Positions 33,957 through 45,111 of a stretch of DNA of 64,000 nt are shown here, piece by piece; the stretch's first letter is position 1; every line of letters starts with the position of its first letter. Below the pieces are notes generated by a model. The model was not told the origin of the DNA and searched no databases. It saw nothing but the letters and a program-made list of their open reading frames with translations. Where the stretch lies: the NCBI GenBank assembly GCA_002197995.1, contig NGZR01000002.1, positions 3,844,001 through 3,908,000 on the forward strand, given 5' to 3'. Both the position numbers and the translations under genes were made by a program. Source of the stretch: Gaeumannomyces sp. JS-464 (taxonomy: Eukaryota > Ascomycota > Sordariomycetes > Magnaporthales > Magnaporthaceae).

Positions 33957-36900
33957 ATACCCGAAATGGGGAAAACGTATTATATTAAATAAGCTGCATA
34001 TAAAAAAGAAATGTAATTTTCGAAATCTTTTAGTTTAGGAAAAATAATTTACGAATAAATTAAATTACCGGATAAATTTAATAAAAAAAAGCTACGAGTA
34101 ATTAAAACGGTTTACCAATTACGAACTTTAAACCGTAAGCATAAAAAACAATAAAAGAAAATTACGACGGTAATAAAACTTAGTAATCCACTTTTGCATT
34201 TAGCATTAACAAATACACGACTATTTAAAATGGAAAACAATTAAAACGATTAAACCAATATTAAAAAACGGCTCGCGAATATTCCGGAAAAATATTACAA
34301 ATACGAAAAATTGTTTAAAAAAAACCTAAAAACGGTGCTTCCCGAATATAAACCGTTCGATTTTAAAATTAAATTTAAATTAAAAACGCAATTTAAATAT
34401 TAAAAGCTGTACTAATTTAGCTTTTAATAATAAAAGGTGCTAAAAAAACAACTGGAAAAAAAGCTTACGAAAAGGATATATTAAACTTTTCGATTTTCTA
34501 ATAAAACACGGGATTTTATAAAGAAAAAAAAACGGAACGAAGCGAATATGCATCGATTACCGCCCGTTAAACGAGGTTACGATTAAAAATCGATATTTTT
34601 TGCTTTTTATTAACGAATTACGCGATAAGCTCGATAAAGCCTAATATTTTACGGCTTTAAATTTACGGAAAGCTTATAGCTTAATACGGATTAAAAAAGG
34701 CTAAAAGTGGTTTATAATTTTTAAAACAATGCTTAAATGCTACGAATTTTTAGTAATAACCTTCGGGCTTACTAACGTATTAATTACGTTTTAAAAGATA
34801 ATTAATTATGTGTTACGCGAATACTTTAACATTTTTATTTTCGCATACCTAAATAATATTTTAATTTTTTTAAAAACGATGGAAAAGCATAAATAGCATA
34901 TACATAAAATGCTTTAAAAGCTATTTAACGCAAAACTCTTTATTAAAACAAAAAATGCGAATGGTATTTACAAAAAATCGCTTTTTTAAAATTCGTAATT
35001 ATATTTAAACAAATTTGCATAAATTTTAAAAAAGTCGAAAAAGTTAAAAAGTGGCTTATATTTAAAAACGTTACGAAAATACAAAAGTTTTTAAAGGTTT
35101 TAAACTTTTATAAACGGTTTATTCGTAATTATAACAAAATTGTTATATTATTTACGAATTTTACCAAAAACAATTACTAGTTTTATTAAAAAAAGCGAAA
35201 GTAAAAAGCTTTCGAATAATTACGAAACGCTGTGTTAAAAAAATTAATATTAGTATTTTTAAATTTAAAAAAACCTTTCGAAGTTAAAACCGACGCGTCG
35301 AATTACGCGATCGGCGGCCAATTCGAACAAAAAAACAACTAAAAACGGTTTATTTTTACGCGTTCTTTTCGCAAAACTAAACGAATTTAAAGTAAATTAC
35401 TAAATTTACAATAAAAAACTTTTAACGATAATTCGAGCATTCGAAAAGTGGCGGTTACACTTTTATAAAGCAAAGCATTAAATTATAGTATATATAAATT
35501 ATAAAAACTTAACATATTTTACTATAAGCAAAAACTTAAACAAACGATAAATCCATTAAAGCGAGTTTTTGCAAAACTACGATATCCGAATTAAATACCG
35601 AAAAAAGTCGGAAAACGGCCGGGCGAACGCTGTAAGCTAACGACCGAACTATTAGGTGACGGTACTTAAGGAAATACGGGTAATTTTAGCGGAAAAACCA
35701 AACGGACTTTTAGTTTTAACATTAAAAATATTCGTTAAAACGATTTGGTAGGGAAAAGTTTAAACCTTAAAAAAAATTTAACAAATTTATAATTAGCTGG
35801 TATACGGCTATTAAAGCGTAAAAAAAACGTGGAAACGGTTGCAATAATATTACGGGTTCGCAAAAACCCGAGCCGAAATATAAAACGCAATAAAAAATTG
35901 CGAAAGTTATGCTAAAAACAAAGCTAATAGGCATAAATTATATAGGTTATTATAACCTTTGCTAGCACCGGACGAAGCGTAGTAAAAAGTTACCATAAAT
36001 TTCGTTATTAAACTTTCCTAATTTAAAAAACCGATAATTAAAGCGAAGTACGACAATGTATTAGTAATAATAGATAAGCTTACCAAATACGCTTTATTTT
36101 TACCGTATAAAAAAAGCACTAACGTTATTAAGTTAACGTATATTTTTATTAGGCATATAATAACGGAATACGGTACGCCGAACCGTTTAATTACGGACAA
36201 AAATAAGCTATTTACGAGCAAATTTTGGAAAAGGCTTACGGCTTTATTAAAAGCCGAGCACTTTTTGTTTACGGCTTACCACTTTTAAACAAATGGATAA
36301 ACGAAACGGATAAACTAAACCATAAAGCAGTATTTACGTTACCACGTTAATTATAAATAAAATAACTAAATATAATTATTTCCCATAGCTTAATTCGTTT
36401 ATAATAGCTTAATTTACGAAAGTATAAAAAAACACCTTTTTATACGAATTATAAGTTTACGTTTATAATATATAAAAACTTAAAGCAAAAAAATATTTTT
36501 TAATAGCGGAAATAAATAACGGAGCTTACCAAATTACATAAACACTTTTAAATAAAGCTAAAAAAGTTACGGCATTGCATAACCATTTAAATAAATAAAA
36601 TAAAAATTAAAAAACCGATTTTTAAAAAAGGAAATAGCGTTTATCTTTTTCGACGAAATATTAAAACAAAACGATTAAATAATAAGCTAAACTATAAAAA
36701 ATTAAACCTTTTAAAGTATTAAAAAAGGTTTTAAACGTAAATTATAAATTCCAATTACTGCTAATTATAAAATCCCACCCGGTTTTTTATATTTCCCTAT
36801 TTAAACCAGCGTTACCAGGCTTTAAAAATAACGAGTTAATAAAAATCGACCTAAAATAAAAGTACGAAATCGAAAATTTTTTAAACTATAAGCTAAAAAA

Positions 36901-37833
36901 CAGGCTTAAAAAGTACTTAATTAAGTGGAAAAAGTACGGCCACGAGGAAAACACGTGGGAAAAAAAACCAACCTTGCAAATTGCTAAAAAGCTTTAGCGG
37001 AATACCGGCAAAAGCACTTATAAAAAGGTTAGCAAAGGCAAAAATAGCTAAAAACCCGATCGCTAACGCGTCGATAATCGGATTTCTAGCAATAGTCGCA
37101 CTAAAAGTCGAACCTAAAACCTCCGGCCAATTAGGTAAAACGCGCTACCATTACGCTATACGACCTAAAGAAATTATTAGGGAAGCTATAACTTACTACG
37201 GTTAAAAAAGAAAAGCAGGTCCAAGTTAAAATTAATTTTAAACGCTTACCAATCGAAGGAAACGGCAAAAGCTATAAACGGTTTAAACTGCGAGGCAGCT
37301 TAACAAGCCGCTTGGTTAGCGTCCTCCCGTTCGACACGCTTTAATTCTTTTATTAAGTTAATATTACGGCGTACCGCGCGTATTATCTTTTCCAACCATA
37401 TCCGTTTTTGTTTTCGAAAACGGAAAACTTTTTTTTCCGCCTTTTCCAGCTCGGCCTTAAGCTTAAAGTGTTGCACGATAATATTCCGAAGTTTTAACAG
37501 CGAGGGTTTTAAAACGTCGCACTTTAATCGGTTAATTTAAAAGTATTCCATATATCGAAACGAGTTTTAAAAAAAAGCTTTACACTTTTTACGCTTTAAA
37601 ACCTCGTAATAATAAAAGCAGGAAAGCATTTCGAAGGAATAAAAAAAAACAATCGCTAAAAGCTTTTTACAATTAACGGTTTTCTTCGCAAAAGGACGTT
37701 TTCGCACCCGACCGGACATTTTGTTAAAATAAAAAGGGACAGGAAAAGGTAAAAAAGGAAAGTATTTACTATTAACAAAAGGCGGGGCGATAAAACGTGG
37801 CCAAAAGGATTTGGTTTAAAAAGGGAAACCTAA
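33957..37833 (+). pseudogene. RT, RNase H, integrase and chromodomain of the chromovirus
   Basis: At 34540-34900 RT motifs are readable: [38 protein letters not shown] and FAYLNNILIFLKTMEKH (YxDD with D to N changes). RNase H follows near 35280-35500 (KTDASNYAIGG). Integrase DD-E motifs lie in 36000-36350 (LITDKN, FW-RL). At 36850-36990 a chromodomain is clear: YEIENFLNYKLKN, KKYLIKWKKYGHEENTWE. Chromodomains steer integration to methylated-histone chromatin, which fits a nest in heterochromatin. 37210-37833 has no recognised coding and ends in a purine-rich stretch before the 3' LTR. Confidence 0.82.
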
Positions 37834-38241
37834 TATTACGACCAGCATGTAAGCTTAGGATAACAGGACGGGAGGGGGTTTTAAATAATGCCCCCGCCTT
37901 ATAGCAAAACACGTAAAATTACGTAATTTAAGCGGGATTTGTAGATTTGTAATAAAGCAATAAATCCAAACGGGATTTGTGGATTTATAATAAAGCTATA
38001 AATTTAAAAGAACTATTAAGAAAAATAAATGTATATATAAAAATGGATTTCCTACTATTTTTAGTAGCTTTAATTAAAGCTTCGGCATTAATTAACTTAA
38101 GTTAGCTTTTAAGCATCTTTTAAAACAAGCAATTGGATCGTTTTTTTAAATTACGTGTTTTCCTGTTTATAAACATTAACGATACTGTCCTTTTTCACTT
38201 TCGAAGTGCTTTACTTTAAAAGCAAACCCCCGATTATAACA
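37834..38241 (+). repeat. 3' LTR of the chromovirus
   Basis: 408 bp, co-linear with the 5' LTR without gaps; transitions dominate the differences. Confidence 0.92.
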
Positions 38242-38246
38242 CGGTG

Positions 38247-41200
38247 GTAAAAATTAAAAAAGCCTATTACCTTTTCCGGATAATGCTTTAAGTTTTATCG
38301 AGGGAAATACAATTACTTTATCTTTTACGCCGCATAATAAAAAGCTAGTAATCCTTTTGCTTATTAACCGAAAATTAAAGTTTCGTTAAACTTTCCAATT
38401 ACCGAATAAGCTTAGCCAGGTATTATACTTTGCTATTAAATCTTTTTTTAGGTTTTTAAAGGCAAAGTACGGGCGTTACCCTACCAAATTTTGTTTTAAT
38501 AAAAGTAAAAGGTAAATACGGCGCTAAAAAAATGGCTTAAACGCAAAAGCATAGCATTCGACACATCGAATCCCTATAACCACGGTTAAAATGGCCTATT
38601 AAAACGATTTGTACGTGTAATTCTTAATAGGTTTAAAGTTACAATTAATGCGGCTAGCTTGCCGTTTTACTTATAGTGCTACATTTTACTATTAATAGTC
38701 GAATTAGTAAACGCTACCGCGGTTTTTAATAGGGAAGTTAACTTTTACCAAAAGTTTTATAACGAAATGGAACCTAGTTTTTTTTACAGGCCTAATTTAG
38801 GCAATTATAAAGTAATTAGCACTTATGCGAAGGCTTTGATTCCTTTAAAGCATAAGGCAAAATTAAAAAAACTCGCTATTAAAACAAAACTTGTTAAGCT
38901 TTTTCAAAGCTTTAAGTAAATCTATTATACCAGTGTATGCACTAAACCGAAAGGTGGTATACAAAACTTTAACTATTAAGATATTAAAAGGAGTAACAGT
39001 AAAAAATCTAGTTTTAAAAGGGGAAAGGATTTTAAAAAGGGTTATGCTTAAAAACCCGACTAAAAAAGCGCTACTAGCGTTTTTAACCCGACATTAATTT
39101 TAAAAGCGAAGTGGAATCGATTTTCACAAGTTATAAAGTCCTACTTTGTTATAGCCTACTTTGTAACAGTTTACCTTGCAAAACCTACTTACTTTACAAA
39201 AGCCACCCACTTTGCAAAAATACTTTAAAAATAGGTTTTTTTAAGCCTGTTTAACCCACTGTTCGACCTTTAAAAGGTTTTACGGTAGTAGCGCTTTCGA
39301 CGCTTAAAATATAAAAACCTATAATAATTAAGGAAATGATTATTAAAGATAATATCGAAAATAATCCGGATTAACCTTTTAATTTAAACCAATTGGATAT
39401 TTGTAAAATTGTCCAATATATTTGCTATAAGGCATTATAAGCTATTAAAAGAAAAAAGCCTTTTAAAAACGGAAAAACCTACTTTTTATAAGGAGGCCCT
39501 AAAAAGCCCTTATCGCAAAAAGTGGTTAACCGGTTTTAGGCTTAAATTTAAGCAACTTTTACGCGCTAAAACCTTTAAGTTCCTACCTGAAGCCAAACTA
39601 CTTAAAAAGCGAAGATTAATTACTTATCGACCGGTTTTTAAGCTTAAAAAGGATAAACATAACCGCTTTGTTAAGTACAAAGCTAGCCTAATTGCTAAGG
39701 GTTTTTTGCAAATAAAAAGGTTTAACTTTGTTAAAACTTTCGCTTTAACTAATATACCTCTTACCTAGCGTATATTATTAGCCTTCGCTATAGCAAAAGA
39801 TTGGGAAATTGAATAAATTAACTTTATTAAGGCATTTTTTAACAGTGATTTCGATGTAAATATTTACTTAAGTATTTTAAAAGGCTTTAAAAAGTGGTTA
39901 GCTATTGCAACCCCCGAATTTTAACAAATCGCTAACAAATTAGGCTTTAAAACCATTAAAAAGCAAATAATACTATTAAAACGAGCACTGTATAGTTTAA
40001 AACAAGAATTATATAAATGGTAAGCTAAAAAACTACTAAAAGTAAAAGGTTACGCTTTACTTATTTTTAATTTAGCGGTTTATTTTAACGCTAAAGCAAA
40101 ACACTTTATCATTATATTTTTAAAATAACTGCCTATTAATTGGGCCTAATATTATTTATATTAAAGCTTTTAAAAAGTTACTGCATAAAGTGTATACGTT
40201 AAAAAACGCGGCTTTACCACCTATTTTCTAAGTGTTTAAATTATAAAGGATAAGCTTAAACGGCTTTTTGGATCCACCAAAGCTAATACATCGATGAAAT
40301 GCTTTAAACCTTTAGTTTGGATTTTTTTCGATTTATAAATATCCTTTTACAACCGGGCGTGTTAAAAGATTTAAACAGCTTTTATAACTTCTTTTAAAGC
40401 AAAGCTATTACAAAAATTATAAGCACCGTTATGTACCTAATGCTGTTAACTCGTCCGGATATCGGTTTCGCTGTTTAACGGATTTCACGCCACTTAACAA
40501 AGCTACCAATACGCATATTAACGTTGCAAAAAACCTACTTAGGTTTGGGTACCACCCGTAACCTGGCTATATGCTATGGTTATAATAGTAATTTAATTTA
40601 AACAAAGCTTATTAGCACACTATTAAAAGCTAGCTGGCTAAAATTAATTAGTTTTAGCGATAATAATTTTGCAGGTAATTTAGGTACTTTTAAATTAACT
40701 TATAGCTACTTGTTTTGCATTAGCCGGAAGCTTTATCAGTTAAAAGTGCAAAAAAGCTAGCACTATTGCTTTTTAACACTACTAAGGCTAAAACCGATGC
40801 CTTAGCGGAAACCTTTTAAAAAGCGAAGTGGTTAAAGTTTTTATTTATAAAGCTTTAAAGACTTATTAACGAACCTATTGCAATCTTTGGTAATAACTAA
40901 GGCTTTATTAGTAATGCACATAACCCTACTATGCACGTACGAACTAATACATACGTTGTTAAAGTTTCACTTTATTAAAAAAGAAGTAAGTGTGTACTAT
41001 TATAACAAAGTATTTGGATTTAAAAAAATGCCTGCTAATAGGTAAGTTTACCAAACCGTTAACTCTTTTAATGCATAAAACCTTTTTAAAGCTTTTAAGC
41101 TTAAATGCTAAAGCTTAGTTTGTATTTAATGCAAAGTTATCGGTAATGCAAAGTTAACGCACATAAAATTTCCTATTTGTTTTTTCTTAATTACCACATT

Positions 41201-41253
41201 ATCCTTAATTTAACTTTACCTATTTTTAAAAGGAAATAGTAAAAAAAAAAAGG
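38247..41253 (+). pseudogene. Integrase, RT and RNase H of copia B
   Basis: Coding resumes after the chromovirus. The open stretch 39409-39768 is the start of copia RT: PTFYKEALKSPYRKKWL, then VFKLKKDKHNRFVKYKASLIAKGF and NFVKTFALTN. Downstream 39800-40200 matches the RT palm, 40430-40500 a TRPDI-like RNase H entry (LTRPDIGFAV), and 40900-41000 its end. An alignment by eye with copia C supports the order. Stops in every domain; the integrase DDE residues are hard to place. Confidence 0.75.
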
Positions 41254-41835
41254 TATTAAAAAAACTAATGTATTTAGCTAAAATTAAGCGCTTAAACTTT
41301 ACCTATTTTGTATTACCTTATTTTGTACTACCCACTTTACACTGTTAATGTGGAATAATGCAAAAGGACTACTTACAAAGCTTTTAACGCCTATAAAGTG
41401 GCTTTAAACTTTAATGTATAAAAATAACCCCACGCTTAATAGCGCTTGTTAGCATTTTTAGGTTTACTTAACTTAACCTACTTTACACTTAGTGCATTAA
41501 CGAGTTAATCCGCACAAGTTAAATTTAAAAGCCTAACGAGGAAATGGTTTTAATAGCTGTGGGTCGATTTTTAAATTCCTTATACAAAATAATTTTTCGG
41601 AAAATTACCTGCGGCACCGGAACCTTCCAAGGCGGAAAACCCGCGGGATCGATATCGGTAGGTATATAAGGAAAACCGATTGTTAAAAGTCCTTTTTTAG
41701 TAATAAACACATACATACACACTTACTAATCCCGGGCTTTGCATAGCGCTTATTAGTAACTTGCAAAGCCCAATCTAATTATAACGTGACCTTATTAGTG
41801 CTACGACATGCGCATTTTGCCTTGTAAATTTAACA
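41254..41835 (+). repeat. 3' LTR of copia B
   Basis: TATTAAA (G to A of TGTTAAA) to TTTAACA, 582 bp, followed by accat. Confidence 0.88.
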
Positions 41836-44040
41836 ACCATTTTTAAATATTTTTAAAATAACTTTTCGTACTTGTAGTATTTTTTTAAAACATTCGCGAG
41901 CCGTTTGTCGATATTAATTTGGTAGTTTTAATCGCTTTCCATTTTAAATAGTCGTGTATTTATCGATACTAAATGCAAAAGTGAATTACTAAATTGTAAA
42001 AAAGACGTGTTAAAGTACCGCTCCACTACATAAACCAAAAGATCTGACAGTTTAAGCACTTCGTGCTTAAACCTTTTAGCACCATTGTATATTAGCCTCG
42101 AAGCCCTTATAGCTAACGCTTTAAGCGACCCCGTTATATAATCCTGTTACCGTTATAACCTTTTTTCGTTGCTTTTTATATTTACGGTTTAAAGTTTATA
42201 ATTAGTAAACCGTTTTAATTATTTATAATTTCTTTTATTAAATTTAACTAGTGGTTTAATTTATTCGTAAGTTATTTTTTTAAATTAAAAGATTTCGAAA
42301 ATAACATTTTCTTTTTTCATATTTAGTACGTTTAACATAACGGTAACGTTTTTTTATTCTAAATGCGTAACGTTATTAGTCGCGTTTTTCGGTCGATTTA
42401 TCCTTTATTATAAACAACAAATTTTTTTGTAACCGTTTTTAATTAATACGGTTAAATTTTTCGTTTTATAAGGATTTTATATCGTTTAACCGTTTATAAC
42501 GATATATAATTACTTTATATTTCATAATCGATTATTATTTTAACTTTTTTCTTTTAATATTTTATCGAAAATGTTAACAAATCGTACGGTTAATTCGATT
42601 TTGCTATTGCGAGGGTTTTTATTAGTTTTTTTTTATTTATTTCGTGCTTTTCGCCCGGGTAGTTCGTTTAAGTTTTTAATAAAAAAAACGAATACCGCAC
42701 GTTTGTTTTTTTATCCAAGTTAAACAAAATATACGCTTGCGTAATTTTTTAATACTAGGTTTTAGCTTTTTACGTTATATGCTTTTTGCATTTTATAGTT
42801 TTACATTTCTTTTAATCCAACGTCCTAATAACGCATAGCATTAAGTATCGTTTGCTAAGTTTAAAAACTGCGGTAAATTTGCCAATCTGGGCTGGTTCCC
42901 ACCGTGGTAATTAAAATGCTAATTGGGGTTTAATTTTAAACTTGCTTTTAAATTTTTAAGGGAAAAAATCGTATTTAAATTTAAGTTGTAAATGAAATTT
43001 GCATTTTTTTATAAATGCATTTTGCTTAAAAAATTGCAAATGTTTAAAATGTTCCAAATTAACGCTAAAATAGGTTTTAAGGTTTAACGCAGCCTTTTTT
43101 ATTCACTTGCGTTACCGGACTAGTAGTTAACGTATTTAATTTTTTATTAATTGTTAAACTACGATAAAAGTTAACCGTCGTTTTTTTCCGTTAAAATAGC
43201 GTGGTATAACGCGCTATTAAGGTGTTTTAAAATTTTAACGGTTTAAAAGCACTTTAAAACGTTAAACGGTGTAAAAATATGTTAATGTTTTCCACTAATC
43301 GGTTTTTTATAAAATAACGGTACGGAAAATTCCCTAATAGTGTTATTTTAAGTTATTTCCGCATGTTTTTAAAACTAGGCAATGGTAATATTTACTCGTT
43401 TCGATTTATTTTTGCGTTAGTATTAAAGTTTCCCGTTTTTCGAAAAAAATAAGTTTAACTTAAAAGTTTTTTTCAAACTTTCTTTTCTTTTAAATCGCTT
43501 ATTAAAACTACCTTTTTTTAAGCTTAACGTAAAACGGTATTATTTTTTCCCAAGTTTATAAACCCGGGGATAGCACGTTATTCCTTTTCGTTATTATATT
43601 TAATTTTAATAGCTTTAAATATAACAATGCTTTGTAATTTTTATAAATACCATTTAGTAACCTTTTTATTAAACTAGTAAATAACGTATAGCTCGTTGTA
43701 ATAGCACGTTTAATTAAACGCTGGTTTAAAATATAACTTGTTTTATATTAAGTTTGCTTGCGTTAGTTAAAAGTTAGTTATTTAACAGTTATCGTTTTAT
43801 TAAAAGCAATTTGCTTTAATGTGGCCGATTTAACCGCATTTAAAGCATTTCCCGTTTTTCAAGTTTTGCTTTTGCTTTTTCTACTGCCTTTATTACTAGT
43901 AAGCGGCTTTTGCGCTAAAATTTATAAAGTATAAATGCGTTTTATAAACCGTAATAAATTGTTATTTGGCCTTTTTTTAATTAGTTTTGTTATTTTATGC
44001 TACATTTTTAAAACTATATCCTTTTTTTTGTTAGGATTAA
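41836..44040 (-). pseudogene. Protease and gag part of the host chromovirus
   Basis: Reverse complement follows 28760-30400 and 33960-34300 of the intact chromovirus, including the block gcaaaatgcatttataaaaa near 42990-43020 and the gag CCHC region near 43830-43860. It lacks the MULE present in the plus-strand copy, showing that the MULE came later in that copy. It holds a foreign insert of about 140 bp at 42003-42143 and is cut at 44040 by copia C. Confidence 0.75.
42003..42143. other. About 140-bp unexplained insert with a strong hairpin
   Basis: The flanks align with continuous chromovirus sequence (34160-34190 in reverse complement), but this stretch has no counterpart. It contains a perfect 10-bp stem with a 3-base loop at 42050-42072 (GTTTAAGCAC ttc GTGCTTAAAC). 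It is less AT-rich than the surroundings. Boundaries are approximate and no target duplication was found. Confidence 0.55.
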
Positions 44041-44300
44041 TGCTAAAAGTGATATAGGGAAAAGGATTGTATTAAAAGCATGCATAGCATTAGGAATTCC
44101 TATAACTAGCGCAAGGGAAAAAAGGCCCTTATATAAATAAATAAAGTTATATATATACCGCACTTATATATAAATAAGTGCGGGGTAAGCGTTTTACTTA
44201 CAAGGTAAGTGAAACACTTACAGGGTAAGTATAAACCCTAAATCACGCCATACGACGTAATTAATAACTTTAATATCTTAGTGCATTATATGTACTAACA
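44041..44300 (-). repeat. 3' LTR of copia C
   Basis: 260 bp; contains an inverted-repeat pair around ccgcacttatatataaataagtgcggg (two arms of CCGCACTTAT) and several copies of cttacaaggtaagtg. Confidence 0.87.
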
Positions 44301-44306
44301 CCCCCC
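44301..44306 (-). promoter_or_regulatory. Polypurine tract of copia C
   Basis: GGGGGG on the minus strand abuts the 3' LTR start TGTTAG. Confidence 0.65.
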
Positions 44307-45111
44307 GTAAATTATATAAAGTTATTAAAATTAATAACTTTAATAATTTATATAGGAGTTAGTGTTTTTATACCTTTTTTATAAAAATATATAGGTAAAA
44401 ACCAGATAATTGGTAAAACTTTTAATATGGGAAAAATTAAACCCATTAGTTTTTAATATATTAAAAACCTTTTATTATAAGAAAAAAATTAAAAACCTTT
44501 TTTACATAGGAAAATTTATAAAAACCCATTATTATATTTGTAAGTAGCGTGTAAATAATAGGGCATTACACCTAAAATTTAAACACTATTTTATATATAA
44601 AAATCGCCTGTTTAACACAGCAAGGACCGTATACGAAAAGCAGACATGGTTTTTACTCCCAGGCCACCGAGCCGGATGCGGGCCGCACCCGGAAACGAGT
44701 TTAAGGGTTTTTACATGTATATAAAAACAGCAGAGGCACCGAGGTCTTTACAGACATAACGGCAGTATGACTAATAATAATAATATATAAAAATCGTCAT
44801 TTTTATATATAAAATACCTGTAATAATATATAGCCACTTAATATATTACTTATAACAGGAAAACTTATTAAATATAATTTTAATATAAATGGAAAAATGA
44901 TATATATATATATTTTTTATATATATTTATATATATAATAAAAACCATTTAAATTAGGGAAACCGTGGATAATATAAAATATAAAAAATATAAACCTTTT
45001 ATTCGGAATAAGCGCTAAAATACACCTATTAGCATTCCTTTATATTTTATATGGTAAAAACCCTAATATTAATATAAATATATATGTTAATATATTTATA
45101 TTTTTAATTTT
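44307..45111. other. 3' untranslated part of copia C with a GC-rich island
   Basis: Mostly AT-rich, low-complexity DNA between the pol stop and the 3' LTR. 44607-44796 stands out: a GC-rich segment (gagccggatgcgggccgcac near 44670) bounded by the 14-base direct repeat atatataaaaatcg at 44593-44606 and 44783-44796. This has the form of an insertion with target duplication. No gene seen. Confidence 0.55.

Larger units (their letters stand above)
27595..38241 (+). mobile_element. Chromodomain gypsy retrotransposon (chromovirus), complete with LTRs, 10.65 kb
   Basis: Two LTRs of exactly 408 bp (27595-28002, 37834-38241) with TGTTA/TAACA-type ends (TATTA by G to A at both starts) are flanked by identical cggtg (27590-27594, 38242-38246). 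Differences between the LTRs are almost all transitions. Interior: gag with CCHC, protease, a MULE insertion, RT, RNase H, integrase, chromodomain. It lies in the integrase of copia B. Confidence 0.93.
23539..41835 (+). mobile_element. Copia retrotransposon family B, carrying a nested chromovirus
   Basis: LTRs at 23539-24122 (584 bp) and 41254-41835 (582 bp) are flanked by attat and accat, a 5-bp duplication differing only by two C-to-T changes. Without the 10.65-kb chromovirus the element is about 7.6 kb. The order gag, protease, integrase, RT, RNase H is copia-like. It inserted into the host chromovirus in the protease-RT region. Confidence 0.9.

Noticed and set aside
44150..44200. CCGCACTTAT inverted pair as a terminator or riboswitch
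   Set aside because: It is inside the copia C LTR, repeated in the other LTR, and more likely part of LTR regulation.
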